Assembly: GCF_000314895.2 (NCBI RefSeq)
Contig: NZ_CM001773.1
Location: 2,024,365 to 2,081,183, forward strand
Length of the DNA stretch: 56,819 nucleotides
Origin: Providencia sneebia DSM 19967
GTDB taxonomy: Bacteria > Pseudomonadota > Gammaproteobacteria > Enterobacterales > Enterobacteriaceae
Reading direction: 5' to 3'
A program made the position numbers and the translations under genes. This document shows, piece after piece, positions 31,867 through 40,829 of the stretch; position 1 is the first letter of the stretch, and the number at the start of each line of letters is the position of its first letter. Under the pieces are notes generated by a model. That model was not told the DNA's origin, ran no database searches, and saw only the letters and a list, made by a program, of their open reading frames with translations.

Positions 31867-31914
31867 ATAAGTAAGTGGTATAAATAAGATAGTAAAGCAT
31901 ACTTTCCAGTAAAA

Positions 31915-31943
31915 ATATCATAACGGTTTTTCCGTTATGATAT
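31915..31943. terminator. Hairpin after ycjF
   Basis: Perfect stem ATATCATAACGG/CCGTTATGATAT with a 5-nt loop between ycjF and tyrR. No U-tract follows on the plus strand (CTCGCT), five T on the minus strand; function on the plus strand is uncertain. Confidence 0.5.
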
Positions 31944-32098
31944 CTCGCTGATAATGACTATTTTTATGGTGAGAATTTTACATTGTCAAGCTTCGTATTA
32001 TAAGTGTCAACAAATAGTGACACACCTCTGTATTCCTTTTGTAAATCGCGCTACTATACTTAAAGTATCTCTTATTTTTCTACGGAAGGTTCCTATCT

Positions 32099-33664
32099 AT
32101 GCGCCTCGAAGTAACCTGCCAAGACCGTATTGGCTTAACACGTGAATTACTTGATTTGCTGGTTTTACAAAATATTGACCTTAAAGGCATTGAAATTTCA
32201 GCACAACAGCGAATATACCTAAACTTTACGCCCGTTGATTTTCAAGTATTTAGTACGCTAATGACAGAAATAAGGCGCATAAACGGCGTTATTGATGTGC
32301 GACGCATTTTTTTCATGCCTTCTGAGCGTGAACATAAAGCTGTCTGGGCACTGTTAAATTCATTTCCTGAGCCAGTGCTTTCCATAGATAACAAATTAAA
32401 TATTGAATTAGTCAATCCAATGTCGTTAGAAATTTTTGGGATTGATGAAACTAAAATAAAGCAAAAAACATTTTCTCAATTGGTGAGTAATCATGGGTTG
32501 CAACGCTGGTTAGAACAAGAAAATCCAGAACCTTATACTGAGCGGGTCACCGTAAAAGGGAATGACTATTTAATGCAAGTCACGCCAATTATTTTGGCGG
32601 ATGAAAATCAAAAATTACATTGTACTGGTGCTGTATTGCTATTGAAATCAGCAGAGATTTTAGAAAAACAACGTAAACAGATAGCGGAAGTAGATGATGT
32701 GGGCTTTAATTTAATTATTGCCAATAGTCCTGCGATGTCACAGGTTGTGGAACGAGCAAAACGTGTTGCAATGTTAGATGAACCCCTTTTATTAGTGGGT
32801 GAAACTGGTACGGGTAAAGATATTCTAGCGAAAGCTTGTCATCAACACAGTGCCCGAGGCCATGCGCCTTTCTTAGGGCTAAATTGCGCGTCTTTACCAG
32901 ATGATGTAGTTGAAAGTGAATTGTTTGGTTATGCGGCAGGCGCCTATCCAAATGCATTAGAAGGGAAAAAAGGCTTTTTTGAACAAGCAAACGGAGGCAC
33001 TGTTTTACTTGATGAGATTGCCGAAATGTCACCGCAAATGCAGATCAAGTTACTACGATTTTTGAATGACGGTACTTTTAGAAGAGTGGGTGAAGAAAGA
33101 GAAGTTAAGGTTGATGTACGCGTAATTTGTGCAACACAAAAGAATCTTCCAGAGTTAGTGGCAGAAAAGAAATTTCGAGAAGACCTATATTATCGATTAA
33201 ATGTTCTTACATTAACGCTCCCACCATTGCGTGACAGGCAAGAAGATATCTTACCTTTAACCGAAGTTTTTGTGACTAATTTTGCGAAAGAACTCAATAT
33301 TCCAAAACCGCGGATTGCGCCATCTTTGATTGAGTATTTGAAAAGCTATCATTGGCCGGGAAATGTTAGGCAATTGCGTAATGCGATTTATCAAGGCTTA
33401 ACTCAGTTGGAGGGTGATGTATTGAATTCTTATAATATTGATTTGCCTGAAACTGATAGTTTACCTGATATAGCTATTGATTCTCTAAATGGCTCGCTTG
33501 ATGATATTACCAAGCGTTATGAAGCTTCTGTATTAGCACGTTTATATCGTGATTATCCAAGTACACGTAAACTTGCAAAACGCCTTGATGTGTCTCACAC
33601 CGCGATAGCGAATAAGCTACGAGAATACGGCCTTAATCAGAAGAAAGAACAAGAACCGGAGTAA
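32099..33664 (+). CDS. tyrR: TyrR, aromatic amino acid regulator
   Basis: A 521-residue regulator: N-terminal ACT and PAS domains (to about 190), a central AAA+ domain with GETGTGKDILAKACH (Walker A) and GTVLLDEIAEM (Walker B), and a C-terminal helix-turn-helix (STRKLAKRLDVSHTAIANKLR). The sigma-54 contact motif GAFTGA is replaced by GAYPNA, so it works on sigma-70 promoters as TyrR does. It controls transport and synthesis of tyrosine, phenylalanine and tryptophan. CGGAAGG precedes the ATG. Confidence 0.96.
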   Translation: MRLEVTCQDRIGLTRELLDLLVLQNIDLKGIEISAQQRIYLNFTPVDFQVFSTLMTEIRRINGVIDVRRIFFMPSEREHKAVWALLNSFPEPVLSIDNKLNIELVNPMSLEIFGIDETKIKQKTFSQLVSNHGLQRWLEQENPEPYTERVTVKGNDYLMQVTPIILADENQKLHCTGAVLLLKSAEILEKQRKQIAEVDDVGFNLIIANSPAMSQVVERAKRVAMLDEPLLLVGETGTGKDILAKACHQHSARGHAPFLGLNCASLPDDVVESELFGYAAGAYPNALEGKKGFFEQANGGTVLLDEIAEMSPQMQIKLLRFLNDGTFRRVGEEREVKVDVRVICATQKNLPELVAEKKFREDLYYRLNVLTLTLPPLRDRQEDILPLTEVFVTNFAKELNIPKPRIAPSLIEYLKSYHWPGNVRQLRNAIYQGLTQLEGDVLNSYNIDLPETDSLPDIAIDSLNGSLDDITKRYEASVLARLYRDYPSTRKLAKRLDVSHTAIANKLREYGLNQKKEQEPE

Positions 33665-33806
33665 ATGAGATTTTAAACCAAATCGCGTTTAATAATTTCT
33701 AGAATTATTCCTGTTAAATTAAATACTCGCCATTTTAGGACGTTCATCAAGATAGATTGATGTAACTTATAATATGACGAGTATTAATTAAACTATGCAG
33801 GTGCGA

Positions 33807-34310
33807 TTATTTTAAAGCAGCTAATGCTTTGTCGTAATCTGGCTCTTCAGTGATTTCTGGAACGAGTTGGCTGTAAATCACTTTATCGTTTTCATCAAGA
33901 ATAACAACTGAACGCGCTGTTAGACCTTTAAGTGGGCCGCTTGCCATGGCTACGCCATAATCTTGTGCAAATTCAGGGTTACGGAATGCAGAAAGTGTAA
34001 CGACATTTTCTAAGCCTTCAGCGCCACAAAAACGTGCTTGTGCAAAAGGAAGATCTGCGGAAATACATAGAACAACAGTATTATTCAGATCGTTTGCTAA
34101 TTGGTTGAATTTACGAACTGATGCTGCACAAACACCGGTATCAACACTTGGGAAAATATTGAGGACTTTGCGTTTACCTTTGTAGCTCTCTAACGTTGCT
34201 TCAGCGAGATCTTTAGTGACTAAAATAAAGTCTTTAGCGGGTTGACCTGCTTGTAAAAAGGTTCCTTCAACAACAACATCATTACCTTTTAATTTTACTG
34301 ATTGAGACAT
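33807..34310 (-). CDS. tpx: Thiol peroxidase Tpx
   Basis: A 167-residue atypical 2-Cys peroxiredoxin reducing alkyl hydroperoxides with thioredoxin. Peroxidatic C61 in [15 protein letters not shown] and resolving C95 in [12 protein letters not shown] stand at the same positions as in E. coli Tpx. Convergent with tyrR, as in relatives. The 140 bp between them contains a long-range repeat AATACTCG/CGAGTATT but no clear intrinsic terminator. Confidence 0.97.
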   Translation of the reverse strand: MSQSVKLKGNDVVVEGTFLQAGQPAKDFILVTKDLAEATLESYKGKRKVLNIFPSVDTGVCAASVRKFNQLANDLNNTVVLCISADLPFAQARFCGAEGLENVVTLSAFRNPEFAQDYGVAMASGPLKGLTARSVVILDENDKVIYSQLVPEITEEPDYDKALAALK

Positions 34311-34796
34311 GTTTTTTCTCCCATTGTGAGTGAAATGGTGGATGATTAATTAAAAAGACCAGCTAACAATTAGGCTAGCCTCGGTTTCAATCCAACATCA
34401 CAGCTTTTATTTCATTGACCAAATAATGCGTTTTTTTCTATGCTTCTTACTATTTGTTAAGTATTAAACCTTATTATTCTGAAACGCATATGTTGATATG
34501 TGTGATCAGAATTTCTCGCTTTTTTGTTAGGTAATACTCAAAGCATATCTCTTAGTGTAGCAAATTGGCAGCTAATTATCGCTAATTCATTCACCTTCTT
34601 TAAAGATAAAATCAATCGCTTTATTTTGAACAAAAAACAATCTATTTTAAGTTGTTTTTAGTAATCGGACTATATTTTGTCTTAAAAATCGACCGTATTT
34701 GAATGATTAGAGACGACTATATGGATTTTTAAATAATGAAAGAATATGATGCTTATACCGTCAAACCTTCAGTGTTAACATGGCAGAACATCATCA
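34311..34796. other. tpx-mppA divergent intergenic region
   Basis: About 490 bp, AT-rich, with promoters for tpx (minus) and mppA (plus). A TGTGATC near 34500 is only half of a CRP site. Short unsupported ORFs occur just before mppA (for example from 34736) but lack ribosome sites and overlap the mppA signal peptide. Confidence 0.4.
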
Positions 34797-36419
34797 ATGC
34801 AAACTCGTTCACCGTTATACTTATCCTTACTCTTTACAGCAATGTTTACAGCAACCCCAGCCTTCAGTGCGGTTATTCCTGCTGGAACAGTTCTTGCCAA
34901 AGATCAAAGTGTGACTCGTCATCTAAAAGATGAGCCAGCATCATTAGATCCCATCAAATCAGTGGGCTTAACTGAAGCTCAAGTCATGCGAGATTTGTTT
35001 GAAGGGCTAGTTAATCAAGATAACCACGGGAAGCCTATTCCTGGTGTCGCTCAAAGTTGGAACACAACAGACAATAAAACTTGGGTCTTTAACTTACGTC
35101 CAGATGCAAAGTGGTCAAACGGTGAGCCTGTTACTGCGCAAGATTTTGTCTATAGCTGGCGTCGCCTTGTCAGCCCAGAAAATACATCTCCATTTGCATG
35201 GTTTGGTGCACTAGCTGGGATTAATCATGCACAGGACATTATTGATGGCAAAGTTTCGCCAGAGCAACTGGGTGTCGAAGCCATTGATGAACATACCCTG
35301 AAAGTTGTTTTAGATAAACCAATCCCTTATTTCCCGTCGTTGACTGCGAACTTTAGCCTATTTCCTGTACACGAACAAACTATCAAAAATTATGGGTCAG
35401 ATTGGATTAAAGTCGGCAATCTTGTTGGTAATGGTGCATTTACATTAGCAGATAGGGTTGTTAATGAAAAAATTGTTCTAACACCGAATCCATTTTATTG
35501 GGATCACGCAAATACCGTTATTACTAAAGTAACTTTTGTGCCAATCAATCAAGAATCTCATGCAACTAACCGTTATTTAGCGGGAGATTTAGATATAACG
35601 GAATCTTTTCCTAAACAAAGATACCAGAAATTTTTAGCCGATATTCCGAATGAAGTTTTCACGCCAGATCAACTTGGTACCTATTACTATGCATTTAATG
35701 TGCAAAGAGCACCCACTGATGATGCGCGTGTGCGAAAAGCATTATCAATGGCAATTGACCGCCAATTAATTGCTAAAAAAGTGTTAGGTACAGGAGAGAA
35801 ACCGGCAAATCATTTTACTCCGGATGTGACGGCGGGATTTCAACCGCAAAAAGGGTTTTATGACAGTTATTCGCAAAAAGAATTAGATCAGCAAGCCAAA
35901 GCATTACTACACTCGGCAGGTTATGGCGCGCAAAAGCCATTAGAATTAACATTGTTATATAATAGTTCAGAAAACCATCAAAAAATTGCGATAGCCGTTG
36001 CATCTATGTGGAAGAAAAAATTAGGTGCAAATGTAAAACTCGTTAATCAGGAATGGAAAACCTATATTGATAGCCGCAATACTGGAAACTTTGATGTTAT
36101 TAGAGCGTCTTGGATCGGGGATTTTAATGAGCCATCAACCTTTTTATCACTACTGACTTCGCAGCATAATGGCAACATCCCAAAATTTAAAAATCAACGT
36201 TATGACGAAGTAATCGCATCTGCCAGCATTGAGACTAACGAAAATTTACGTAATCGTTACTACAATCAAGCAGAAGAGATTATTGCACAAGAGGCACCTA
36301 TTGCTCCGATTTACCAATATACAAACGCACGATTAATCAAACCGTGGCTGAAAGGTTATCCAATTGATAATCCGGAAGATGTTGCTTATAGCCACACATT
36401 TTATATCACTGAACATTAA
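34797..36419 (+). CDS. mppA: MppA, periplasmic murein tripeptide-binding protein
   Basis: A 540-residue OppA-like solute-binding protein with signal peptide (residues 1-25, ending PAFSA). MppA captures murein tripeptide L-Ala-D-Glu-mDAP for uptake through the Opp permease in wall recycling. Internal matches to E. coli MppA are dense (RHLKDEPASLDP, NFDVIRASWIGDFNEPSTFL, RLIKPWLKGYPIDNPEDVAY), and these favour MppA over OppA. The ATG at 34797 is the first in frame after a stop; its ribosome site is weak. Sits near tyrR-tpx as in E. coli. Confidence 0.9.
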   Translation: MQTRSPLYLSLLFTAMFTATPAFSAVIPAGTVLAKDQSVTRHLKDEPASLDPIKSVGLTEAQVMRDLFEGLVNQDNHGKPIPGVAQSWNTTDNKTWVFNLRPDAKWSNGEPVTAQDFVYSWRRLVSPENTSPFAWFGALAGINHAQDIIDGKVSPEQLGVEAIDEHTLKVVLDKPIPYFPSLTANFSLFPVHEQTIKNYGSDWIKVGNLVGNGAFTLADRVVNEKIVLTPNPFYWDHANTVITKVTFVPINQESHATNRYLAGDLDITESFPKQRYQKFLADIPNEVFTPDQLGTYYYAFNVQRAPTDDARVRKALSMAIDRQLIAKKVLGTGEKPANHFTPDVTAGFQPQKGFYDSYSQKELDQQAKALLHSAGYGAQKPLELTLLYNSSENHQKIAIAVASMWKKKLGANVKLVNQEWKTYIDSRNTGNFDVIRASWIGDFNEPSTFLSLLTSQHNGNIPKFKNQRYDEVIASASIETNENLRNRYYNQAEEIIAQEAPIAPIYQYTNARLIKPWLKGYPIDNPEDVAYSHTFYITEH

Positions 36420-36446
36420 TACAGAATTTATTTCATAATCCCCGCG

Positions 36447-36478
36447 AAAAAGCTGTGTAATTTACATAGCTTTTTTGT
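36447..36478 (+). terminator. Intrinsic terminator of mppA
   Basis: Stem AAAAGCTGTGTAA/TTACATAGCTTTT (one G-U pair) followed by a T-run (TTTTTTGTTT). Confidence 0.85.
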
Positions 36479-36567
36479 TTAATTGCTTTTCTATCAGAAT
36501 TTAGAACAAATTATTTCTTTCAGCTGATTTAATTTCTTAATGGTTTGTTATAAATGATTTAGAGGAG

Positions 36568-36695
36568 AAAAAAATGCCTTCTGTTGGAGGTGCAGAAGGC
36601 GGATCAAAAAGGAATAAGTATTACCGAATCAGTATTAATCAACGGTAATTTTATTTATTGTTCATTTGTGGCAAAAAGAGGTTATTTTTTGTAAA
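36568..36695 (-). ncRNA. Candidate small RNA, antisense-oriented in the mppA-zntB gap
   Basis: On the minus strand a perfect -10 TATAAT (36702-36707) is followed by about 130 nt without a gene: a U-rich stretch, a 7-bp hairpin ATTACCG/CGGTAAT (36620-36649), then a strong terminator GCCTTCTG/CAGAAGGC (36576-36600) with A then seven T. The 9-nt terminator loop is CACCTCCAA, complementary to a Shine-Dalgarno sequence. No plausible -35 was recognised. I do not recognise it as any known sRNA. The rest of the gap up to zntB is AT-rich without a gene. Confidence 0.4.
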
Positions 36696-36875
36696 AAAAG
36701 GATTATACCGAATATAAAAATTATTTTGTTATTGTGCATGAAGCCTTGCTCTGTCTATTGCTTGATAACGATTATTTAATCCTTATCATTTAATCACCTT
36801 TAGTTGATATTTTTTCTCTCTTCCTTCTATGCTATACCTAGGGTGACAATCTTAATGGAAGGAGATAACAAACAC

Positions 36876-37859
36876 ATGGCACTGATTTATGGTTCATTAT
36901 TTCAAGGCTCAAACCCAGTACATGCATTCCAATTAGATGGGAATGGTGGCTTTTTACCTATTGATGTGAACGCAAGTGCAACACAACAATCCCCGTTCTG
37001 GCTCCATTATGATTATAAAAATAACGAAAGTGAAAAATGGATACAACAATCTCCGCTGTTTAATGATCAAGTAAAATCAGCACTTTGTGGACAAGCTGGT
37101 CGTTGGCGACTATTTAAAGTTGGAGATGGCGTTCTACTTACATTACAAACACTTAATACTAATGCAGGACAAAGCCCAGAACAATTAGTTGCTTGTCGAG
37201 TATTTATTAATAGCCGTTTAATCATTTCTAGCCGCCATAGAAAAGTGAACTCTTTAGACTCGGTCATTGATGACCTAAAAGAAGGTGTTGGCGCGCAAAG
37301 TACGGGTGATTGGTTGGTCGAAGTCGCTGATTCCATTACAGATGAAATTAGTGATTTCACTGATACATTACATGAGCGTTTGATTAATATGGAAGATTCC
37401 ATATTAAATGGTGAAATTCCTGAACGCGGAGAGCTAGCGTTACTTCGTAAACAAATTATTGTCATAAGGCGTTATATGGCGCCACAAAGAGACATGTTGG
37501 CACGTTTAGCCGCTGAAAAAATTTTATGGATTGATGATACTGACCGTAAGCGCCTACAGGAAATATCAGAGCGATTGGGGCGCTGTATTGAGGATTTAGA
37601 CGGCTTTGTTTCACGTACTGCCATTATGTCAGATGAAATTACAAATATGATGACAGAAATGATGAATCGTCGAATTTATACTATGTCATTATTAGCAATG
37701 ATTTTTTTACCAACAACTTTTTTAACTGGTTTATTTGGTGTCAATTTGGGCGGGATCCCGGGTAATGAATTCCGGTTTGCTTTTAGCTTATTTTGCATTT
37801 TATTAGCTGTTTTAATAGGAACAGTATTCTGGTGGATGAGAAAAAGTCGTTGGCTTTGA
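36876..37859 (+). CDS. zntB: ZntB, CorA-family zinc transporter
   Basis: A 327-residue CorA-superfamily inner-membrane transporter: a large cytoplasmic funnel domain, then two C-terminal transmembrane helices with the pore motif GVN in LTGLFGVNLGGIPG (the MgtE/CorA GxN site, GVN also in E. coli ZntB). Moves Zn2+, with proton coupling reported. The ATG at 36876 gives the same length as E. coli and follows AAGGAG; the open frame extends 72 nt upstream. fnrS follows, as in E. coli. Confidence 0.93.
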   Translation: MALIYGSLFQGSNPVHAFQLDGNGGFLPIDVNASATQQSPFWLHYDYKNNESEKWIQQSPLFNDQVKSALCGQAGRWRLFKVGDGVLLTLQTLNTNAGQSPEQLVACRVFINSRLIISSRHRKVNSLDSVIDDLKEGVGAQSTGDWLVEVADSITDEISDFTDTLHERLINMEDSILNGEIPERGELALLRKQIIVIRRYMAPQRDMLARLAAEKILWIDDTDRKRLQEISERLGRCIEDLDGFVSRTAIMSDEITNMMTEMMNRRIYTMSLLAMIFLPTTFLTGLFGVNLGGIPGNEFRFAFSLFCILLAVLIGTVFWWMRKSRWL

Positions 37860-37891
37860 GTGGGAAAGGATTATTGCTAACCGATTTTAGT

Positions 37892-37936
37892 TTGAGGCAA
37901 ATCAATAAACGTTAAGGCTGATTAAGGCAATATAGT
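37892..37936 (+). promoter_or_regulatory. FNR box and -10 of fnrS
   Basis: TTGAG-GCAA-ATCAA (37892-37905) matches the FNR consensus TTGAT-N4-ATCAA at 9 of 10 bases, centred about 42 bp before the fnrS start, the class II position. TATAGT (37931-37936) is the likely -10. Confidence 0.85.
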
Positions 37937-37940
37937 TCCC

Positions 37941-38066
37941 GCAGGTGAATGCAACGTTGAGCGATGAACGTTGTGCTCCATAATTGTAGTTTTTCTCATA
38001 TTGAGTTCTTATACAGAATAATTGACCACTGTGATGCCGATATACTTGTTATATCGGCTTTTTTTT
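37941..38066 (+). ncRNA. fnrS: FnrS, anaerobically induced Hfq-dependent sRNA
   Basis: The 5' end GCAGGTGAATGCAACGT is identical to E. coli FnrS and is followed by the same short hairpin (ACGTT...AACGT) with CTCCATAATTG. It ends with an intrinsic terminator GCCGATATA/TATATCGGC plus eight T. In E. coli FnrS is made under FNR without oxygen and represses aerobic-metabolism and oxidative-stress genes such as sodB. It sits between zntB and ttcA, the E. coli locus. The middle part has diverged. Confidence 0.92.
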
Positions 38067-38214
38067 GTGCAGAAATAGCCTGCTGAGCCACTATGCCATC
38101 GACTTTATACTTTGTAACATAACAGTATGATATACATAATTAAATGCATCGATGGCATGAATGGCTTATAACTTAAAACCTAGCACTAACCAAGAATTAA
38201 AAGGTAAGTTTGTA

Positions 38215-39129
38215 CTATTTTACTTCAATAATATTTAAGCGTTCTGAGATAATTTCTGGTCTTTCATCTTCATCAACATAGGATTGCGGGGTAATTTCCT
38301 CGCGATCAAAAGCAAGATCACCACCATCAATAACTTCATCACCATGCGATACATTTTTGAAATCAAATAAAGTCGTATCACATAAATGTGATGGAACAAT
38401 ATTTTGAGTTGCTCTAAACATGGTTTCAATGCGACCCGGATAGCGTTTATCCCAATCACGTAATAAATCTTTAATGACTTGTCGTTGCAAATTAGGTTGT
38501 GAACCGCAGAGATTACACGGGATAATTGGGAAAGATTTCGCATCAGAAAAACGTTCAATATCTTTCTCACGGCAATAAGCCAATGGACGGATTACAATAT
38601 GCTTACCGTCATCACTCATTAATTTTGGTGGCATACCTTTTAATTTACCGCCATAAAACATATTCAGAAAAAGTGTTTGTAATATGTCATCACGGTGATG
38701 CCCAAGTGCGATTTTCGTTGCACCTAATTCGGTTGCTGTACGATATAAAATTCCACGACGTAAACGAGAGCATAAAGAACAGGTTGTTTTACCTTCAGGA
38801 ATTTTTTCTTTAACAATACCATAGGTATTTTCTTCAACAATCTTGTATTCAACACCTAAATTATCAAGATATTCAGGCAGAATATGTTCAGGGAAACCAG
38901 GTTGTTTTTGATCTAAATTAACAGCGATCAAAGAAAAGGAAATAGGCGCACTTTTTTGTAGGCTCTGTAATATAGAAAGCAAAGTGTAGCTGTCTTTACC
39001 ACCAGATAAGCACACCATAATACGGTCGCCATCTTCAATCATATTATAATCGGCAATAGCTTGGCCGACTTCACGTCGTAATTTTTTTTGTAGCTTATTA
39101 AAATTGTGCTGTTCTTTCTGAGTATTCAT
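38215..39129 (-). CDS. ttcA: TtcA, tRNA 2-thiocytidine synthetase
   Basis: A 304-residue PP-loop ATPase that thiolates C32 of some tRNAs using an Fe-S cluster. PP-loop SGGKDS at 42-47; cluster cysteines in TTCSLC (C117, C120) and a later CNLC motif. Complete and intact. In E. coli this gene's 5' end is the attachment site of the Rac prophage; here an integrase fragment lies upstream of the same end. The ribosome site is weak. Confidence 0.96.
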   Translation of the reverse strand: MNTQKEQHNFNKLQKKLRREVGQAIADYNMIEDGDRIMVCLSGGKDSYTLLSILQSLQKSAPISFSLIAVNLDQKQPGFPEHILPEYLDNLGVEYKIVEENTYGIVKEKIPEGKTTCSLCSRLRRGILYRTATELGATKIALGHHRDDILQTLFLNMFYGGKLKGMPPKLMSDDGKHIVIRPLAYCREKDIERFSDAKSFPIIPCNLCGSQPNLQRQVIKDLLRDWDKRYPGRIETMFRATQNIVPSHLCDTTLFDFKNVSHGDEVIDGGDLAFDREEITPQSYVDEDERPEIISERLNIIEVK

Positions 39130-39255
39130 TCTGTACTGTTCTTTATTGTTGCTGATTGTTGTTTAATTTGCTGAATTATAAATATTTTTATGCAAATTGT
39201 TGTTTTGTTCGATTCCCTTTGTGTGTTTGTTTATCACTCCCTTTTAGGGATAACT

Positions 39256-39397
39256 ATGGCTGAAATAAACATGCTAACAGACAAAAAGCTAAAAAATTTA
39301 TGGCAAAAGTTCTGACAAGGCGCTCATGATAGCAGATCGTAGGGGGCTTTCGATACGATTTAGTAAAACAGGATTTATTTCTCGAGTGTATTTTTAA
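39256..39397 (+). pseudogene. Tyrosine-integrase relic (N-terminal fragment, frameshifted)
   Basis: ATG at 39256 opens MAEINMLTDKKLKNL, then the frame breaks. Shifting at about 39299 gives YGKSSDKALMIADRRGLSIRF and a further 11 residues to a stop at 39395. Together this is the N-terminal arm-binding domain pattern of P4/Rac-type tyrosine integrases (LTD..L..L, ADR.GL.IR.S..G). The catalytic domain is missing, so it is dead. It lies 126 bp from the 5' end of ttcA, a known prophage integration site in E. coli. Confidence 0.7.
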
Positions 39398-39680
39398 CGG
39401 GATGGGGAATAGGAACTCAAAATGATATGAATACAGTGTGCTTATGTTAATGATAATTATTTGATGATGGAATAAGACCAGAGAATCAAATGCCTTAGAT
39501 TTATTATTATTGAGGACTAATTGAAGCTATTTTACTGAAATCATAAAGTTATAATTCCTTATAGAAACAAGGTAATAAATAATTGTACATATATACATGT
39601 GTTTATTTATCCAGTCCTATTTTTATGTTATGGTTAATACTCTACAACTAAAATATGCACCAAAATCTTAAGGAATAATC
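39398..39680. other. Gap after the integrase relic
   Basis: About 280 bp of AT-rich sequence. No further integrase fragment or ORF could be recognised; it contains a partial palindrome GTACATATATACATG near 39583. Confidence 0.4.
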
Positions 39681-39977
39681 ATGCTAAAAGTGATTGCAGA
39701 AGAGTTTATTTGCACAGAAGCCATTGAAATAGTACTTCCTTTATATAGGGAGCTGGTTGCATCAACGAAAATGGAACCATTATGTATTTCTTATGACTTA
39801 TATGTTGATGAAAAAGATCCCGGGCATTTTATTTTTATCGAAGAATGGCCTGATAGAGAAGCATTAAATAAACATTGTGCATCTGAGCATTTTCAGAGAA
39901 TTGTGCCTATGATTGATAAATATAAGAAAGCAGAGCCAAAATTCATATTAATGGGTTCAGTTTTTGACAATAAGTAA
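39681..39977 (+). CDS. ABM-domain small protein
   Basis: A 98-residue protein with the ABM ferredoxin-like pattern: IAEEFICTEAIEIVLPLYRE, CISYDLYVDEKDPGHFIFIEEW and a helix with H..SEHFQRIV. Same family as the gene at 2965-3246 but clearly diverged, so not a recent duplicate. AAGGAATAATC precedes the ATG. Probably a small quinol monooxygenase-like dimer of unknown substrate; it stands alone here. Confidence 0.75.
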   Translation: MLKVIAEEFICTEAIEIVLPLYRELVASTKMEPLCISYDLYVDEKDPGHFIFIEEWPDREALNKHCASEHFQRIVPMIDKYKKAEPKFILMGSVFDNK

Positions 39978-40178
39978 GATAAACAGGACACACAGATAAG
40001 TCTACTTTCGAGAGGATTTTTATGTTTTTTATAGCACTTTATGGATGTAAATATGAATTAAATAAGGCTAATTTAGTGTATTCTATTTTTATATACAACT
40101 AATATTTGTTCTCTCCAAATGAATTAAAATTAACTCTTATTTAAATATTCAAGAAAAGAGTAGACGATGTCATCTTAA

Positions 40179-40445
40179 TTAACGATAATTTTTTCTTTTC
40201 CATATTCGATAAATTGATGGACTATACAAAAATAACCCTAAAATAATATAAGCCAGTATTAATGGCACTCTATAACCACTAAAATGTAAGGCGACAAATG
40301 CTGTGACGAGGATTGCAATTCTATAGCCAATAAAACTAAAGATGTCAAAAATAAAGCCAAGTATAGCTGCAATCGTTTTCGTTACAGTTTCAATGATAAT
40401 ATCCATATTCATCCATTTAATGCTTAAGCCAAGGTCAATGTTCAA
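40179..40445 (-). CDS. Small membrane protein of unknown function
   Basis: Up to 88 residues from a TTG at 40445, or 77 from the ATG at 40412. Two hydrophobic segments (AILGFIFDIFSFIGYRIAILVTAFVALHF and VPLILAYIILGLFLY) end in a basic tail RIWKRKNYR. I recognise no family. No strong ribosome site for either start, so the start is uncertain. It lies among other small orphan genes between ttcA and uspF. Confidence 0.45.
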   Translation of the reverse strand: MNIDLGLSIKWMNMDIIIETVTKTIAAILGFIFDIFSFIGYRIAILVTAFVALHFSGYRVPLILAYIILGLFLYSPSIYRIWKRKNYR

Positions 40446-40829
40446 TCATACATGCTTCAGCTAAATCTTCAAAGTCTGCAAATTGATTTTATCTTATTTA
40501 GTTGAAATCATAAGTTTTTTATCATAATGCGTAATAATGAAAAATTAGGGTATTGTTTAAATTAGATAACATTATAGGTGAGCTTGTCTATCAAGCCGTA
40601 TTAACGGTACAGGCTCAGAAACTAATTAAAATCAATTCAAAATTAGAGTCATTATAATAGTTTCACTGTTGGTGATATCATTTTTTAGTATTGATCTATT
40701 TTCAAATAAATACGCTTATATAGATTAATGATGTTCTATTGGTGTATATCAATGAGATGGAATTATTTTAGTAAATAATGGTAATTAATATTTTTAATTT
40801 ATTGATTTATAAGACTCAGGTTTAAGTAA
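40446..40829. other. Gap with a small structured element
   Basis: About 380 bp without a supported gene. At 40578-40618 an outer stem TGAGCTTGT/ACAGGCTCA encloses CCGT-ATTA-ACGG, with a competing hairpin GCTTG-TCTAT-CAAGC, so two folds are possible. No T-run follows. Function unknown. Confidence 0.35.

Noticed and set aside
33720..33785. Long-range repeat AATACTCG/CGAGTATT between tyrR and tpx
   Set aside because: An 8-bp stem across a 50-nt loop without T-run is not a convincing terminator.
34495..34515. Possible CRP site TGTGATC upstream of mppA
   Set aside because: The second half (TCACA) is absent at the required spacing.
34736..34933. A 65-codon ORF before and across the mppA start
   Set aside because: No ribosome site, no family-like sequence, and it overlaps the mppA signal peptide in another frame.
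40022..40102. A 26-codon ORF with AGAGGA five bases upstream
   Set aside because: Sequence (MFFIALYGCKYELNKANLVY...) resembles nothing known and one good ribosome site in AT-rich DNA is weak evidence.
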